A stretch of DNA of 64,000 nucleotides from Paenirhodobacter populi. GTDB taxonomy: Bacteria > Pseudomonadota > Alphaproteobacteria > Rhodobacterales > Rhodobacteraceae. The translations under genes and the position numbers were made by a program. Of this stretch, positions 47,809 through 56,498 are shown piece after piece (positions within the stretch are counted from its first letter, which is position 1; every line of letters begins with the position of its first letter). The stretch spans positions 1-64,000 of the forward strand of contig NZ_SAUZ01000006.1 of the NCBI RefSeq assembly GCF_004022215.1, in the 5' to 3' direction. The notes beneath the pieces are model-generated. The model was not told where the DNA came from and ran no database searches. It saw nothing but the letters and a program-made list of their open reading frames with translations.

Positions 47809-48930
47809 TCACCGGCCCATGACCGGCGTTTGTGTTTCGAACCGCTCCACCGCCTGCGGGCGGAGAGGATAGTGGCAAAGGCAGTTTTCGGGCGTGGCGT
47901 GCACGCCGCCCGTTGGGCCCGGCTGGGGGCGCATCTCGACACAGAGGCGGGGAAGGCGGTGGCCGCCCTCGACCACCACCCCATGTGGGTCCATCGTCCG
48001 CGCCAGGGCGCGGGCATGGGGGCAGCGCGTATGGAAGGCGCAGCCCGTCGGCAGGGCAAGCGGGCTTGGCACCTGCCCGTCGAGCAGGCAGACGGGTTTC
48101 GCACGGGCCTCTTCGGGATCGCCCTCCGCCACGACCGACAGCAGGCTGTCGGTATAAGGATGGGCGGGCGCGTCGCAGATCCGCCGGGTCGGCCCATGTT
48201 CGATGAACCGCCCCAGATACATCACCCCCGTCGCATCGGCGAAACGGCTGACCAGTGCCAGATCATGGGTGATGAACAGATAGGTCAGCCCCAGTGTTTC
48301 CTGCAGATCGACCAGCAGGTTGATGATCTGCGCCTGAACCGAAACATCGAGCGCGCTGACAGGTTCGTCCAGAACGACGATCTCGGGTTCGCAGATGATC
48401 GCGCGGGCGATGGCGACACGCTGTCGCTGGCCGCCCGACAGCTCATTCGAATAGCGATCCAGATGCGCGATGTTCAGGCCGACCTGACGGATCACCTTTT
48501 CGATCCGCATCCGCTGACCCTCGCGGGTGCGGTCGATGTCATGGACGATCAGCGCCTCGCGCAGGACGTCGTAAACCGTCTGGCGCGGGTCGAGCGAGGC
48601 GCGCGGATCTTGCAGCACCATCTGCATCCGGCGCCGCAACCGGCGCTTTTCCCGCGGCGGCAGGGACTGGATCGGCTGTCCGTCCAGCAGGACCTCGCCC
48701 GATGAAACCTGCACAAGACCCGTGATCGCGCGGGCGAGCGTGCTTTTGCCCGACCCGGATTCCCCCACGATGCCGAAACAGGATCCGCGCGGAACGTCGA
48801 AACTGATGTCATCGACGGCCAGCACATGGCGGGTCGGCCCCTTGCTGAACAGCGGGCGCGACAGGGGGAACCGGACCGAGAGGTTGCGGATGCTCAGGAT
48901 CGTGTCCGATCCGGTGACGTCGAAGGGCAT
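47809..48930 (-). CDS. Peptide/nickel-type ABC ATPase (DppF type)
   Basis: 373 residues. Walker [15 protein letters not shown] (about 52-65), signature [15 protein letters not shown], Walker B IVVLDEPVSALD, and the C-terminal oligopeptide-transporter extension GCAFHTRCPHA with its Cys residues. It supplies the second ATPase of the first importer; the other is fused to a permease just upstream. GGAGG precedes the ATG, one base after the preceding stop. Confidence 0.94.
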   Translation of the reverse strand: MPFDVTGSDTILSIRNLSVRFPLSRPLFSKGPTRHVLAVDDISFDVPRGSCFGIVGESGSGKSTLARAITGLVQVSSGEVLLDGQPIQSLPPREKRRLRRRMQMVLQDPRASLDPRQTVYDVLREALIVHDIDRTREGQRMRIEKVIRQVGLNIAHLDRYSNELSGGQRQRVAIARAIICEPEIVVLDEPVSALDVSVQAQIINLLVDLQETLGLTYLFITHDLALVSRFADATGVMYLGRFIEHGPTRRICDAPAHPYTDSLLSVVAEGDPEEARAKPVCLLDGQVPSPLALPTGCAFHTRCPHARALARTMDPHGVVVEGGHRLPRLCVEMRPQPGPTGGVHATPENCLCHYPLRPQAVERFETQTPVMGR

Positions 48931-48931
48931 G

Positions 48932-50902
48932 TCAGACCTCCTCCGCGAAATGGCAGGCGACCAGCTTGCCGCCGACGGGGCGCGGCTCGGGCGTCTGCGT
49001 CTGGCACAGCGGGCGGCCATGCGTCCGGCCGCAACGGGGCGCGAAACTGCATCCCGGCGGAAACTGACCCAGCATCGGCGGATCGCCGGTGATGGCGGAC
49101 AGGCGCTTGCCCTCGCCGGCCGCATGAAGCCGCGGCGCCGCCGCGCGCAGGGCGCGGGTATAGGGATGCGAGGGGTTGCGGAAAACCTCCTCGACGGTGC
49201 CGGTCTCGACGATGCGGCCACCGTAGATCACCGCCACGTCGTCGGCATAGCGCGACACCAGCCCCAGATCGTGGGTCACCAGCATCATCGCCATCCGGCT
49301 TTCCTGCTGCATCCGGCGCAGCAGGACCAGAATCTGCTGCTGGATCGTCACATCGAGCGCCGAGGTCGGTTCATCCGCCAGCAGGATGTCCGGATTCTGC
49401 GCCAGCGCGATGGCGATGACGATCCGCTGCTTCATGCCGCCCGAGAACTGATGCGGATACTGGTCAAGACGTTCCTGCGGGTCGGCGATCTGCACGGCGG
49501 CCAGCAGCTCCGCCGCCCGGCTGCGCGCCTGCGCCTTCGGCATCGGATTGCCTGACAGGATCGCCTCGATCAATTGCGCGCCCACGGTCATCACCGGATT
49601 GAGCGCGCTGGACGCATCCTGAAACACCACACCGATATGCTTGCGGCGCAGTTGTTGCAGGCGCTCGGGCGTCATCGCGCTGACGTCTTCGCCGCCGATG
49701 GCAAGGGTGCCGTCGCTGATCAGCGCCTGACCGCGCGGCAGGATGGTGCCGACCGCGCGCAGAAGCGTGCTCTTGCCCGAGCCGGATTCCCCGACGACCG
49801 CCAGCATCCGGCCCCGCCGCAGGGTGAAGTTGACGCCCCGCACCGCGGGCAGTGCCCCGGACGCGGTCAGATAGGACACTTCCAGATCACGGCCGGCGAC
49901 CAGCACATCCTCCGGCATGTCGGGGATGGCAGTCGGCGCCGCCACGGGCTTGCGCCGCGCGGCTTTGGCAAGCCCGCCGAACCAATGCGCCCGACGCGTC
50001 TTTGCGGCGGTGGGGTCGTAGATATTCCGCAGCTCCTCCCCCAGCAGGTTGAAGCCAAGCGCCGCAATGGCAAGGAACAGCCCCGGGAACGTTGCCATGT
50101 AGGGGTGGCTTCGGATGTAGGACCGGCTCTCGCCCAGCATCGTGCCCCATTCCGGTTCGGGCGGCTGCGTGCCGAGGCCAAGGAAGCTCAGCCCCGAAGC
50201 GGTCAGCAGCGTCGAGGCGAACAGCAGGCTCGACAGCGTGACAAGGATGCCCGCCATGTTGGGCAGCACATGCCGCGCCATCACCCGCAACGGCGAACAC
50301 CCCAGGGCGACGCTGCCCTCGACGAACGGCTCGGCCAGCGTGCTCAGCGCGACGGCCCGGGCGGTGCGGATGAAGACCGGGATCGACACCGTGCCGACGG
50401 CGATGATCACGTTCATTGTGCTCGGCCCCAGCAGGGCCACCAGAGCCAGTGCGAAGACAATATCGGGAAAGCTCAGCATGATGTCGACGGCGCGCATCAC
50501 CAGTTGATCGAACCAGCCGCGGAACCATGCCGCCGCAAGGCCAAGCGGCACCCCGAACAGGAACGCGACCGCCACACCCCCGATCCCGATCCCCAGCGAC
50601 GAATGCGCCCCTTGCAGGATCCGGCTGAAGACATCGCGGCCCAATTGGTCCGTGCCAAACCAGTGGGCGGCCGACGGCCCTTTCAGCGTCGCCATGAAAT
50701 CCTGCTTGTAGGGATCGAGCGGCGCGATGAACGGCCCGAACAGCGCGATGAAGATCATGACGGCGACAATGCCAAGGCCGATGGCCCCCTTGGGCGACGA
50801 CACCAGCCGCCGCAGGACCCGGAAATGCGGCTTGCGGCGCGTGGCAGGGGCGCTGGCCGCGATGCGCGTGCCGGAAAACTCGTTGGACATCGGAAGGGTC
50901 AT
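48932..50902 (-). CDS. Fused ABC permease-ATPase (DppC-DppD)
   Basis: 656 residues. Residues ~1-310 are a DppC-type permease (HWFGTDQLGRDVFSRILQGA, TASGLSFLGLGTQPPEPEWG); after a linker, ~335-656 are a DppD-type ATPase (Walker [15 protein letters not shown], signature FSGGMKQRIVIAIALAQ, Walker B ILLADEPTSALD, C-terminal GCSFAPRCGRTHG). Such fusions are a known variant. The ATG at 50902 overlaps the preceding stop (ATGA); another ATG lies at 50890. Confidence 0.93.
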   Translation of the reverse strand: MTLPMSNEFSGTRIAASAPATRRKPHFRVLRRLVSSPKGAIGLGIVAVMIFIALFGPFIAPLDPYKQDFMATLKGPSAAHWFGTDQLGRDVFSRILQGAHSSLGIGIGGVAVAFLFGVPLGLAAAWFRGWFDQLVMRAVDIMLSFPDIVFALALVALLGPSTMNVIIAVGTVSIPVFIRTARAVALSTLAEPFVEGSVALGCSPLRVMARHVLPNMAGILVTLSSLLFASTLLTASGLSFLGLGTQPPEPEWGTMLGESRSYIRSHPYMATFPGLFLAIAALGFNLLGEELRNIYDPTAAKTRRAHWFGGLAKAARRKPVAAPTAIPDMPEDVLVAGRDLEVSYLTASGALPAVRGVNFTLRRGRMLAVVGESGSGKSTLLRAVGTILPRGQALISDGTLAIGGEDVSAMTPERLQQLRRKHIGVVFQDASSALNPVMTVGAQLIEAILSGNPMPKAQARSRAAELLAAVQIADPQERLDQYPHQFSGGMKQRIVIAIALAQNPDILLADEPTSALDVTIQQQILVLLRRMQQESRMAMMLVTHDLGLVSRYADDVAVIYGGRIVETGTVEEVFRNPSHPYTRALRAAAPRLHAAGEGKRLSAITGDPPMLGQFPPGCSFAPRCGRTHGRPLCQTQTPEPRPVGGKLVACHFAEEV

Positions 50903-51840
50903 ATGCGTCCGTATCCCGTGGCTGCCGACTTTTCGCGGGTGCGCGGATCGAGCCATTGGCCGATCAGGTCGGTGGCAAGGTTGATGACAATGAAGACGGC
51001 GGCGAACATCAGCACGCAATACTGGATCACCGGATAGTCGGAGCTGCCGACCGCCTCGACCAGTAGCCGGCCAAGGCCGGGAATGCCGAAGACCGTCTCG
51101 GTCACGACGGAGCCGCCCAGCATGCCGCCGAACTGCACGCCGGCGACGCTGACGGCGGCGACCAGCGAATTGCGCAGCGCATGGCGGACGATCACGCGGG
51201 TCTCGCTCAGGCCTTTCGACCGCGCGGTGTCGAGGTAGTCCTTGCCCATGACCTCCAGCAGGTTGGCGGTCACGAGACGGCTGAACAGCGCGGCCGGGCG
51301 TGTCGCCACCACGATCACCGGCAGGACGAAATGCCAGGGCGTCGCCGCCCCCGCCGCCGGAAGCCAGCGCAGCTCGACCGCGAAAAGCCAGATGCACAGC
51401 AGGCCCAGCCAGTAGATCGGCATCGAAATCCCGGCAAGCGTCACGATCGTCACGATGGCATCGAACCAGCCGCCCTGACGCAACGCACAGATCACGCCCG
51501 TCACGACGCCGAACAGGATCCCCAGCAGCAGGCCGCCCACGGCAACGATCAGCGTCTTTGGCAGACGTTCGCCGATCTCCTGCACGACCGGCCGGCTGGT
51601 GCGGTAGGAAACCGCGATTTCCGGATCGACGACGCCTTTCAGGAAAAGGCCGTAACGCGCGATCGGCGACTGATCGAGGCCAAGGTGGCTGCGGATGGCC
51701 GCGACTTCCTCGTTCGTGGCCATGTTCCCTGCAAGCTTGGCGGCAGGATCGCCGGGGATCATGTCGACGAACCAGAACGCAAGGATACTGACCGCAAGAA
51801 GCGTCGGTATCGCGACAACGAAGCGTCTGAGGACATACAT
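50899..51840 (-). CDS. Peptide/nickel-type ABC permease (DppB type)
   Basis: 313 residues, six helices. N-terminal MYVLRRFVVAIPTLLAVSIL, loop LGLDQSPIARYGLFLKGVV, docking segment DYLDTARSKGLSETRVIVRH, and TETVFGIPGLGRLLVEAVG. First permease of importer one; it follows its binding protein by 15 bases. Confidence 0.94.
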   Translation of the reverse strand: MYVLRRFVVAIPTLLAVSILAFWFVDMIPGDPAAKLAGNMATNEEVAAIRSHLGLDQSPIARYGLFLKGVVDPEIAVSYRTSRPVVQEIGERLPKTLIVAVGGLLLGILFGVVTGVICALRQGGWFDAIVTIVTLAGISMPIYWLGLLCIWLFAVELRWLPAAGAATPWHFVLPVIVVATRPAALFSRLVTANLLEVMGKDYLDTARSKGLSETRVIVRHALRNSLVAAVSVAGVQFGGMLGGSVVTETVFGIPGLGRLLVEAVGSSDYPVIQYCVLMFAAVFIVINLATDLIGQWLDPRTREKSAATGYGRI

Positions 51841-51855
51841 CCGCCTGCCCTCGGC

Positions 51856-53409
51856 TCAGTTGCTCGACACGGTGAGGTTGTCGAAGATCATGGTTTCATC
51901 CGGACGTATGGCGAAACCGTTGACCCGGTTCGAAACGCCCAGCGCCTGCTTCTGATACCAGAGGAAGACATAGGGATCCTGATCCCAGATGATCTTCTGG
52001 ACTTCGCCGTAGATCTTTTTCTGCGCCTCCGGATCGACGGTCGCCCGCCCTTCGGCCAGCAGCCGGTCGACTTCGGGATTGCTGAAGCCCGAGATGTTGG
52101 TGCTGACGCCCGTCTTGAACAGGCGATAGAGGGTGAAGTCGATGCCCGCCGTCGCGCGGCCGACCATCGTCATGTTGTCCTTGCGCTCAGACAGCGGCAG
52201 GCGGCTGTTCGCCGACCAGTTCGACAGATCCATCACCTGCGATTTCGCGTCGATGCCGATCGCCTGCCACTGGGCGACAAGCGCCTGACAGACCTGCGAA
52301 TCCTTGATGTAGCGGCCATTCGGGCAGGTCACGACCAGCGACAGCGGATTTCCGGGCCCATAGCCCGCCTCGGTCAGCAGGTCCTTGGCCCGCGCCGGAT
52401 CGAAGGGCTTCGGCGGGAAGGTCGCGCGCAGCTCGTCCTGCGTTCCGGGGCCGACCATGCCGACGGACGGCGTCGCCAGCCCGCCCAGAATCCCCTGGAT
52501 CATGCCGTCGCGGTCGATCGAGATGTTCAGCGCCTCGCGCACACGCCGATCCGCAAGCACCCCGGAATTGATCAGCTCCATGCTGATCGAAAACATGCTG
52601 TCCGGCAGGATCACCTTGGCGAGGCCGGAGTCGTTCACCGCGTCGATCGCATCGGCGGGAACGCGATCGACCACATCCGCCTCGCCCGTTTCGATCAGGG
52701 CCATGCGGGCGCCGTCCTCGGGCACCGACATGAAGGTGATCTTCTCAAGCGTGGCGGGCAGCGCGCCCTTGTAGGTGGGGTTCGGGATCAGGCTGAACCG
52801 CTCGCCGCCGATGAATTCGTCGATGACATAGGGACCGGATCCGACGGGCTTGCGCCCGTATTCGGCGCCCATCTCGGCATTCGCCTTGACGTCGATGATC
52901 CCCGCGGCGCTGTTCGCCAGCAGCATCAGGATATGGCCGTTCTGCTCGGCCAGATGGAAAACAACCGTGTCGTCGCCCTGCGCCTCGGCCCGCCCGAGCG
53001 AGGCATAGAGACCTGCGTAGATCGAGCCGCTCTTGGGATCGAGCAGTTGATTGAACGAGGCGGCGACCGCCTCGGCATCCAGCGGATTGCCGTTCGAAAA
53101 GACATGCCCCGTCTCGAACCGGACGGTGAAGGTCATCCCGTCTTCAGACCAGCCCCATTCCTGTGCCAGCTGCGGGACCACCTTGCTGTCGGCCCCCATT
53201 CGGAAAAGCTGCTCGAAAACCAGCATGTCGACGGCATTGCCGACCGGCAGCGCGTTGACATGCGGATGGAAGGTCGTCGCATCGGCCCCCACGGCGATGG
53301 TGATGGTGCCTTCGGCTGCCGCATTCGCCACGACAGGCATCGCCGTCGCGATCATCAGCGCGGCTGCCATCCGTCTGACCGAGAGTCCAAAAGAAAGAAG
53401 CGGTTGCAT
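51856..53409 (-). CDS. Peptide/nickel-type ABC substrate-binding protein (normal order)
   Basis: 517 residues. Sec signal peptide (about 1-31, ending VANAAA) and the usual SBP family 5 order: N-lobe (TITIAVGADATTFHPHVNAL, VPQLAQEWGWSEDGMTFTV), hinge region with REALNISIDRDGMIQGIL, then DPARAKDLLTEAGYGPGNPL and the C-lobe (DPEAQKKIYGEVQKIIWDQD). It begins the ten-gene leftward operon, divergent from a LysR regulator. No lipobox Cys, so it is soluble in the periplasm. The ligand is not predictable. Confidence 0.93.
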   Translation of the reverse strand: MQPLLSFGLSVRRMAAALMIATAMPVVANAAAEGTITIAVGADATTFHPHVNALPVGNAVDMLVFEQLFRMGADSKVVPQLAQEWGWSEDGMTFTVRFETGHVFSNGNPLDAEAVAASFNQLLDPKSGSIYAGLYASLGRAEAQGDDTVVFHLAEQNGHILMLLANSAAGIIDVKANAEMGAEYGRKPVGSGPYVIDEFIGGERFSLIPNPTYKGALPATLEKITFMSVPEDGARMALIETGEADVVDRVPADAIDAVNDSGLAKVILPDSMFSISMELINSGVLADRRVREALNISIDRDGMIQGILGGLATPSVGMVGPGTQDELRATFPPKPFDPARAKDLLTEAGYGPGNPLSLVVTCPNGRYIKDSQVCQALVAQWQAIGIDAKSQVMDLSNWSANSRLPLSERKDNMTMVGRATAGIDFTLYRLFKTGVSTNISGFSNPEVDRLLAEGRATVDPEAQKKIYGEVQKIIWDQDPYVFLWYQKQALGVSNRVNGFAIRPDETMIFDNLTVSSN

Positions 53410-53536
53410 CGAAAATCCTGTTGCTGTGGATGTTCCGCCGTTTTTCCGGGCCAGACGGCCCCGCTCCCACGGCTTCTTGTTTCCGGATGCGGCGACCCGT
53501 TTCGGGGCGCCCTCATGAGGAAACGTTGTCGTCCGC

Positions 53537-53551
53537 TTGACTTTGCGTCAA
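53537..53551. promoter_or_regulatory. Candidate LysR operator
   Basis: Perfect inverted repeat TTGAC-TTTGC-GTCAA followed by AT-rich ATTATAAATT, in the 182-base gap between the divergent LysR gene and the island operon. LysR proteins usually bind such interrupted palindromes. The half-site also recurs in the TRAP upstream site at 8258, with a one-base-longer spacer. Confidence 0.55.
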
Positions 53552-53591
53552 ATTATAAATTCCTGATGCACATATCCTGAGGTTATGGGTC

Positions 53592-54485
53592 GTGAACTAC
53601 CGGCAGTTCGAAGTTTTCGTCGCGGTCATCGAATGCGGCTCCGTCACCGCGGCGGCCGAAAAGCTGAACCTGTCGCAACCGGCGGTCAGCAAATCATTGA
53701 AATTGCTGGAAACGGAGCTGGGCATCCGGCTGTTCCTGCGTGGCATCAAAGGTTTGCAGGCAACGGATGAGGGGCGATCGCTCTATCTGGAAGCATCGCG
53801 GATGACCGACAACTATGCCCATCTCGAAGGGTTCGCGCGCAACCTGCCGCAGATGGAACACGCCCGGCTGGAAATTAGCTGCATGCCCGCCCTGTCCATT
53901 TTCTGGCTGCCACAGGCGACCGCGAAGTTCATCCACAGCTATCCGGATGCCACCCTGGCGTTCCGCAGCCGCAGTTCGCCCGAAACCGTGCAGCTTGTCG
54001 CGCGGGGGGAGCTTGACCTTGGTATTTCACAGGCGCCTTCCGAGGATGCAAGCCTCGAAAAGATCAAACTTTTCGATCTGAATGCGGTGTGCATCCTGCC
54101 GATCGATCATCCTCTGGCGGAAAAGCGTGAAATAGACTTTGCCGATCTGAACGGCCGGCGGATCATCACGCTCAGCGCCCCGGACGAATTGCAGCGCAGC
54201 TTTCAGGCGATGATGCTGATGAGGGGCCATTCCTACTCCAGCAAGATCGAGATCTCGCTCGGCTCGATGATGTGCAAGGTCGTCGAGGCGGGCGGCGGCA
54301 TCGGCCTCGTCGACGAGGAATCGGCGCGCCTGCACGATCCGGGGAAATCGCGGGTGCTGCGCTTCTCGACCCCGATATCGACGCCGATCTATCTGCTGCG
54401 AAACGTCAACAAACCCAAGACACTGGTCTCGAAGCTGTTTTCCGAACATATCATCGCGATGGCCGGTTCGCGTGATCCGGGATAA
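53592..54485 (+). CDS. LysR-family transcriptional regulator
   Basis: 297 residues. N-terminal winged helix-turn-helix (FEVFVAVIECGSVTAAAEKL, NLSQPAVSKSLKLLE, about 6-43) and a C-terminal effector domain. The GTG at 53592 is the only fitting start; a nearby ATG is out of frame. Divergent from the island operon, it is the likely activator. Its effector is unknown, perhaps the transported compound. Confidence 0.92.
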   Translation: MNYRQFEVFVAVIECGSVTAAAEKLNLSQPAVSKSLKLLETELGIRLFLRGIKGLQATDEGRSLYLEASRMTDNYAHLEGFARNLPQMEHARLEISCMPALSIFWLPQATAKFIHSYPDATLAFRSRSSPETVQLVARGELDLGISQAPSEDASLEKIKLFDLNAVCILPIDHPLAEKREIDFADLNGRRIITLSAPDELQRSFQAMMLMRGHSYSSKIEISLGSMMCKVVEAGGGIGLVDEESARLHDPGKSRVLRFSTPISTPIYLLRNVNKPKTLVSKLFSEHIIAMAGSRDPG

Positions 54486-54879
54486 GCGCATGTTCCGGTT
54501 CCGGGCTCGCATTCGCCGGCGATCCTTCCCCGGAATTCGGGGGGAGGAGGATGGCGGAAAGATCGCTTCCGAGAGATTTTGAAAGCTGCCCCGGGCATCG
54601 GCCTGCATAAATCGCAGTTATGCAGAGTGGAATCCGGATGACTTCAGCTATGCCTGCATGCCGGTTTTTAAGGCAAATGGACAACTGAGATTTATCTTTC
54701 CCCTGTTTCCGGCGGGTCGCCCGACTTGGCCGCACCCCTGCGCAGCAAGGGGAGGCAGCGAATCGCGGCGAAAACTCTGCGGTCGGAATCCTTCCCTCTA
54801 CATTTTCCGTCGAAGGTTGCGCCGGACCGGAGGGACCGGCGCAAAACCGAAGCTAGGCCCGAAATCCGCGGCGCGGACA
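54486..54879. other. Non-coding region after the LysR gene
   Basis: About 390 bases with no supported gene. A GC hairpin around 54523-54548 (TCCTTCCCCG / CGGGGGGAGGA, one bulge) may end the LysR transcript. A 7-bp inverted repeat TGCATAA-ATCGCAG-TTATGCA is at 54604-54624. The region from about 54760 leads into the stress promoter. Confidence 0.5.
54604..54624. repeat. Inverted repeat TGCATAA-N7-TTATGCA
   Basis: Perfect 7-bp arms, AT-rich, in otherwise GC-rich sequence. The symmetry suits a protein-binding site; no gene starts within 250 bases on the plus strand. Confidence 0.4.
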
Positions 54880-54904
54880 GGAACAAAACGCCGCGCCCGC
54901 GGTT
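54880..54904 (+). promoter_or_regulatory. EcfG-like stress promoter 1
   Basis: GGAAC, 16 bases, GGTT (then C), 74 bases before the start of the small basic protein gene. This matches the alphaproteobacterial general-stress sigma factor pattern GGAAC-N16/17-(C)GTT except for one base, and is identical in pattern to three more sites at 56410, 56445 and 57879. Confidence 0.65.
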
Positions 54905-54978
54905 CGCCTCAGACAAGGCAACAACGCGCCGACCGCCACGTCTCGCCCGGATGCGGGACCAAACGCAAGGAGACGGAA

Positions 54979-55299
54979 ATGCCACGCGGAGACAAATCGA
55001 AATACACCGACAAGCAGGAACGCAAGGCCGAGCACATCGCCGAAGGCTACGAAAAACGCGGAGTCCCCGAAAAAGAGGCGGAGCGCCGTGCCTGGGCCAC
55101 CGTGAACAAGGACGATGGCGGCGGCAAGAAGCCCGGCGGTTCCGGCAGGGGCGTGCATACCGGCCATCCGGCCGCCCACAAGGGCGGCGAAAAGGGCGGC
55201 GAGGCCTCGGCCTCACGATCCGCGGCCGAACGGTCGGCCTCGGCGAAAAAGGCCGCGGCGACCCGCAAGCGCAACGCCGAACAGCACACCGGGGGCTGA
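54979..55299 (+). CDS. Small basic Lys/Gly/Ala-rich protein (annotated elsewhere as plasmid stabilisation protein)
   Basis: 106 residues, highly basic and probably disordered. The N-terminal half is well conserved in many alphaproteobacteria: MPRGDKSKYTDKQERKAEHI and KEAERRAWATVNKDDGGGK; the tail is SASRSAAERSASAKKAAATR. Databases often call it plasmid stabilisation protein without evidence. AAGGAG precedes the ATG. It sits under a stress-type promoter with the PPC gene five bases downstream; a DNA-binding or desiccation role is a guess. Confidence 0.8.
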   Translation: MPRGDKSKYTDKQERKAEHIAEGYEKRGVPEKEAERRAWATVNKDDGGGKKPGGSGRGVHTGHPAAHKGGEKGGEASASRSAAERSASAKKAAATRKRNAEQHTGG

Positions 55300-55304
55300 G
55301 CATC

Positions 55305-55757
55305 ATGGACTGGAAGCTTTTGAAGGAAACCGACGGCCTGCGGCTATTCGCCGTCGTGCTCGACCGGGATGACGAAGCGTTCGGCGCGATCCAGGACTTC
55401 GCTGCGCGGCAGAACATCACCGCCGCATCGGTCAGCGCGATTGGCGCGTTCGAGCGCGCGGTCGTCGGCTGGTTCGACATCGAGACGGAAAGCTACCGGC
55501 GCATTCCGGTCGAAGAGCAATGCGAGGTCCTCAGCGCGCTTGGCGACATCGGGGTGGACAAGGAGGGCAAGCCGAGCCTGCACCTCCATGCCGTGCTGGG
55601 TCTAGCCGACGGGTCGACCCGCGGCGGGCACTTTCTGGAAGGCACCGTCCGCCCGACGCTGGAGGTCATGGTGACGGAAACCCCGGGACACTTGCGCCGC
55701 ACGAAGAAAAGCGAGTTCGGGATTTCCCTGCTGGACCTGTCCGCCAGAGAGGCGTGA
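55305..55757 (+). CDS. PPC/DUF296-domain protein
   Basis: 150 residues. PPC (plant and prokaryote conserved) fold: LFAVVLDRDDEAFGAIQDFA, NITAASVSAIGAFERAVVGW, and LHLHAVLGLADGSTRGGHFL (about 91-110) with the conserved His residues that bind metal in relatives. In plants the domain is attached to AT-hook proteins; bacterial single-domain forms have no settled role. It is cotranscribed with the small basic protein. Confidence 0.85.
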   Translation: MDWKLLKETDGLRLFAVVLDRDDEAFGAIQDFAARQNITAASVSAIGAFERAVVGWFDIETESYRRIPVEEQCEVLSALGDIGVDKEGKPSLHLHAVLGLADGSTRGGHFLEGTVRPTLEVMVTETPGHLRRTKKSEFGISLLDLSAREA

Positions 55758-55767
55758 CAGGGCAGCG

Positions 55768-56376
55768 TCAGCCTGCCAGCTCCCAGCCGCGCATGAGGTC
55801 GGCGACGAAGGCCGCATGTTCCCTTTCCCGATCGGCGGAGTCGCGGATGCGCAGCAGATAGGACGGGTGAACGGTCGCGATCATCGGCGTGCCGTCCTCG
55901 AGTTTCCCGACCCTGTCCCGCAGCGAGGAAATGGACACAGCCCGCCCGAGCAGGCTCTGCACCGCCGTCGCGCCCATCGCAAGGATGACCGCTGGCGCCA
56001 CCAGCTTGCGTTCCTGGCCGAGCCACCATTTGCAATGCCGGATCTCGCCGGCGTTGGGGCGTTTGTGAAGCCGGCGCTTGCCGCGCTGCTCGAATTTGAA
56101 ATGCTTGACGGCGTTCGTCAGAAAGATCGCGTCGCGGGGAATCCCGGCTTCCGCCAGAGCGGCGTCGAAAAGCCGCCCGGCCGGTCCGACGAAAGGACGG
56201 CCGGCCAGATCTTCCCTGTCGCCCGGCTGTTCGCCGACAACCATCAGGCGCGCCTGATCGGGGCCTTCGCCCGGAACGACCTGCGTGGCGTCCCGGTAGA
56301 GAGGACAGCGCGTGCAGGCGGCCTCCGCCCGGGCCAAGGCCGACAGGGACGAGGCTTCCACTTCCGCGGTCGACAT
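55768..56376 (-). CDS. udgX: UdgX-type uracil-DNA glycosylase
   Basis: 202 residues. Motif A GEQPGDREDLAGRPFVGPAG (about 48-67), the UdgX-specific loop GKRRLHKRP (99-107, His at 104), and motif B ATVHPSYLLR (167-176). Cys21, Cys24 and Cys115 are likely Fe-S ligands. UdgX binds uracil in DNA very tightly; in the mycobacterial enzyme the loop His becomes covalently linked to the abasic sugar. AGGAGG precedes the ATG at 56376. A stress-type promoter is just upstream, back to back with that of the Cys-rich gene. Confidence 0.9.
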   Translation of the reverse strand: MSTAEVEASSLSALARAEAACTRCPLYRDATQVVPGEGPDQARLMVVGEQPGDREDLAGRPFVGPAGRLFDAALAEAGIPRDAIFLTNAVKHFKFEQRGKRRLHKRPNAGEIRHCKWWLGQERKLVAPAVILAMGATAVQSLLGRAVSISSLRDRVGKLEDGTPMIATVHPSYLLRIRDSADREREHAAFVADLMRGWELAG

Positions 56377-56409
56377 TCCGGCGCCCTCCTGAACGAAACT
56401 CCCTGTCCG

Positions 56410-56434
56410 AACCGATGGCCCCCGCCTTTGTTCC
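56410..56434 (-). promoter_or_regulatory. EcfG-like stress promoter 2 (udgX)
   Basis: Minus strand GGAAC-N16-GGTTC, ending 34 bases before the udgX start. Same pattern as sites 1, 3 and 4. It lies ten bases from the diverging site 3. Confidence 0.65.
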
Positions 56435-56444
56435 CGATCCGGGC

Positions 56445-56469
56445 GGAACATAACGCGCGCTGACAGGTT
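56445..56469 (+). promoter_or_regulatory. EcfG-like stress promoter 3 (Cys-rich protein)
   Basis: GGAAC-N16-GGTTC, 30 bases before the ATG at 56499, with AGGAGAGGAG between. Position and pattern fit well. Confidence 0.65.
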
Positions 56470-56498
56470 CGGTTCTGAACAGGAGAGGAGATCAACCA

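Noticed and set aside
56410-56480. LexA (SOS) boxes of the GTTC-N7-GTTC type near udgX
   Set aside because: The GTTC copies in this region are five bases apart, not eleven as the alphaproteobacterial LexA site requires.
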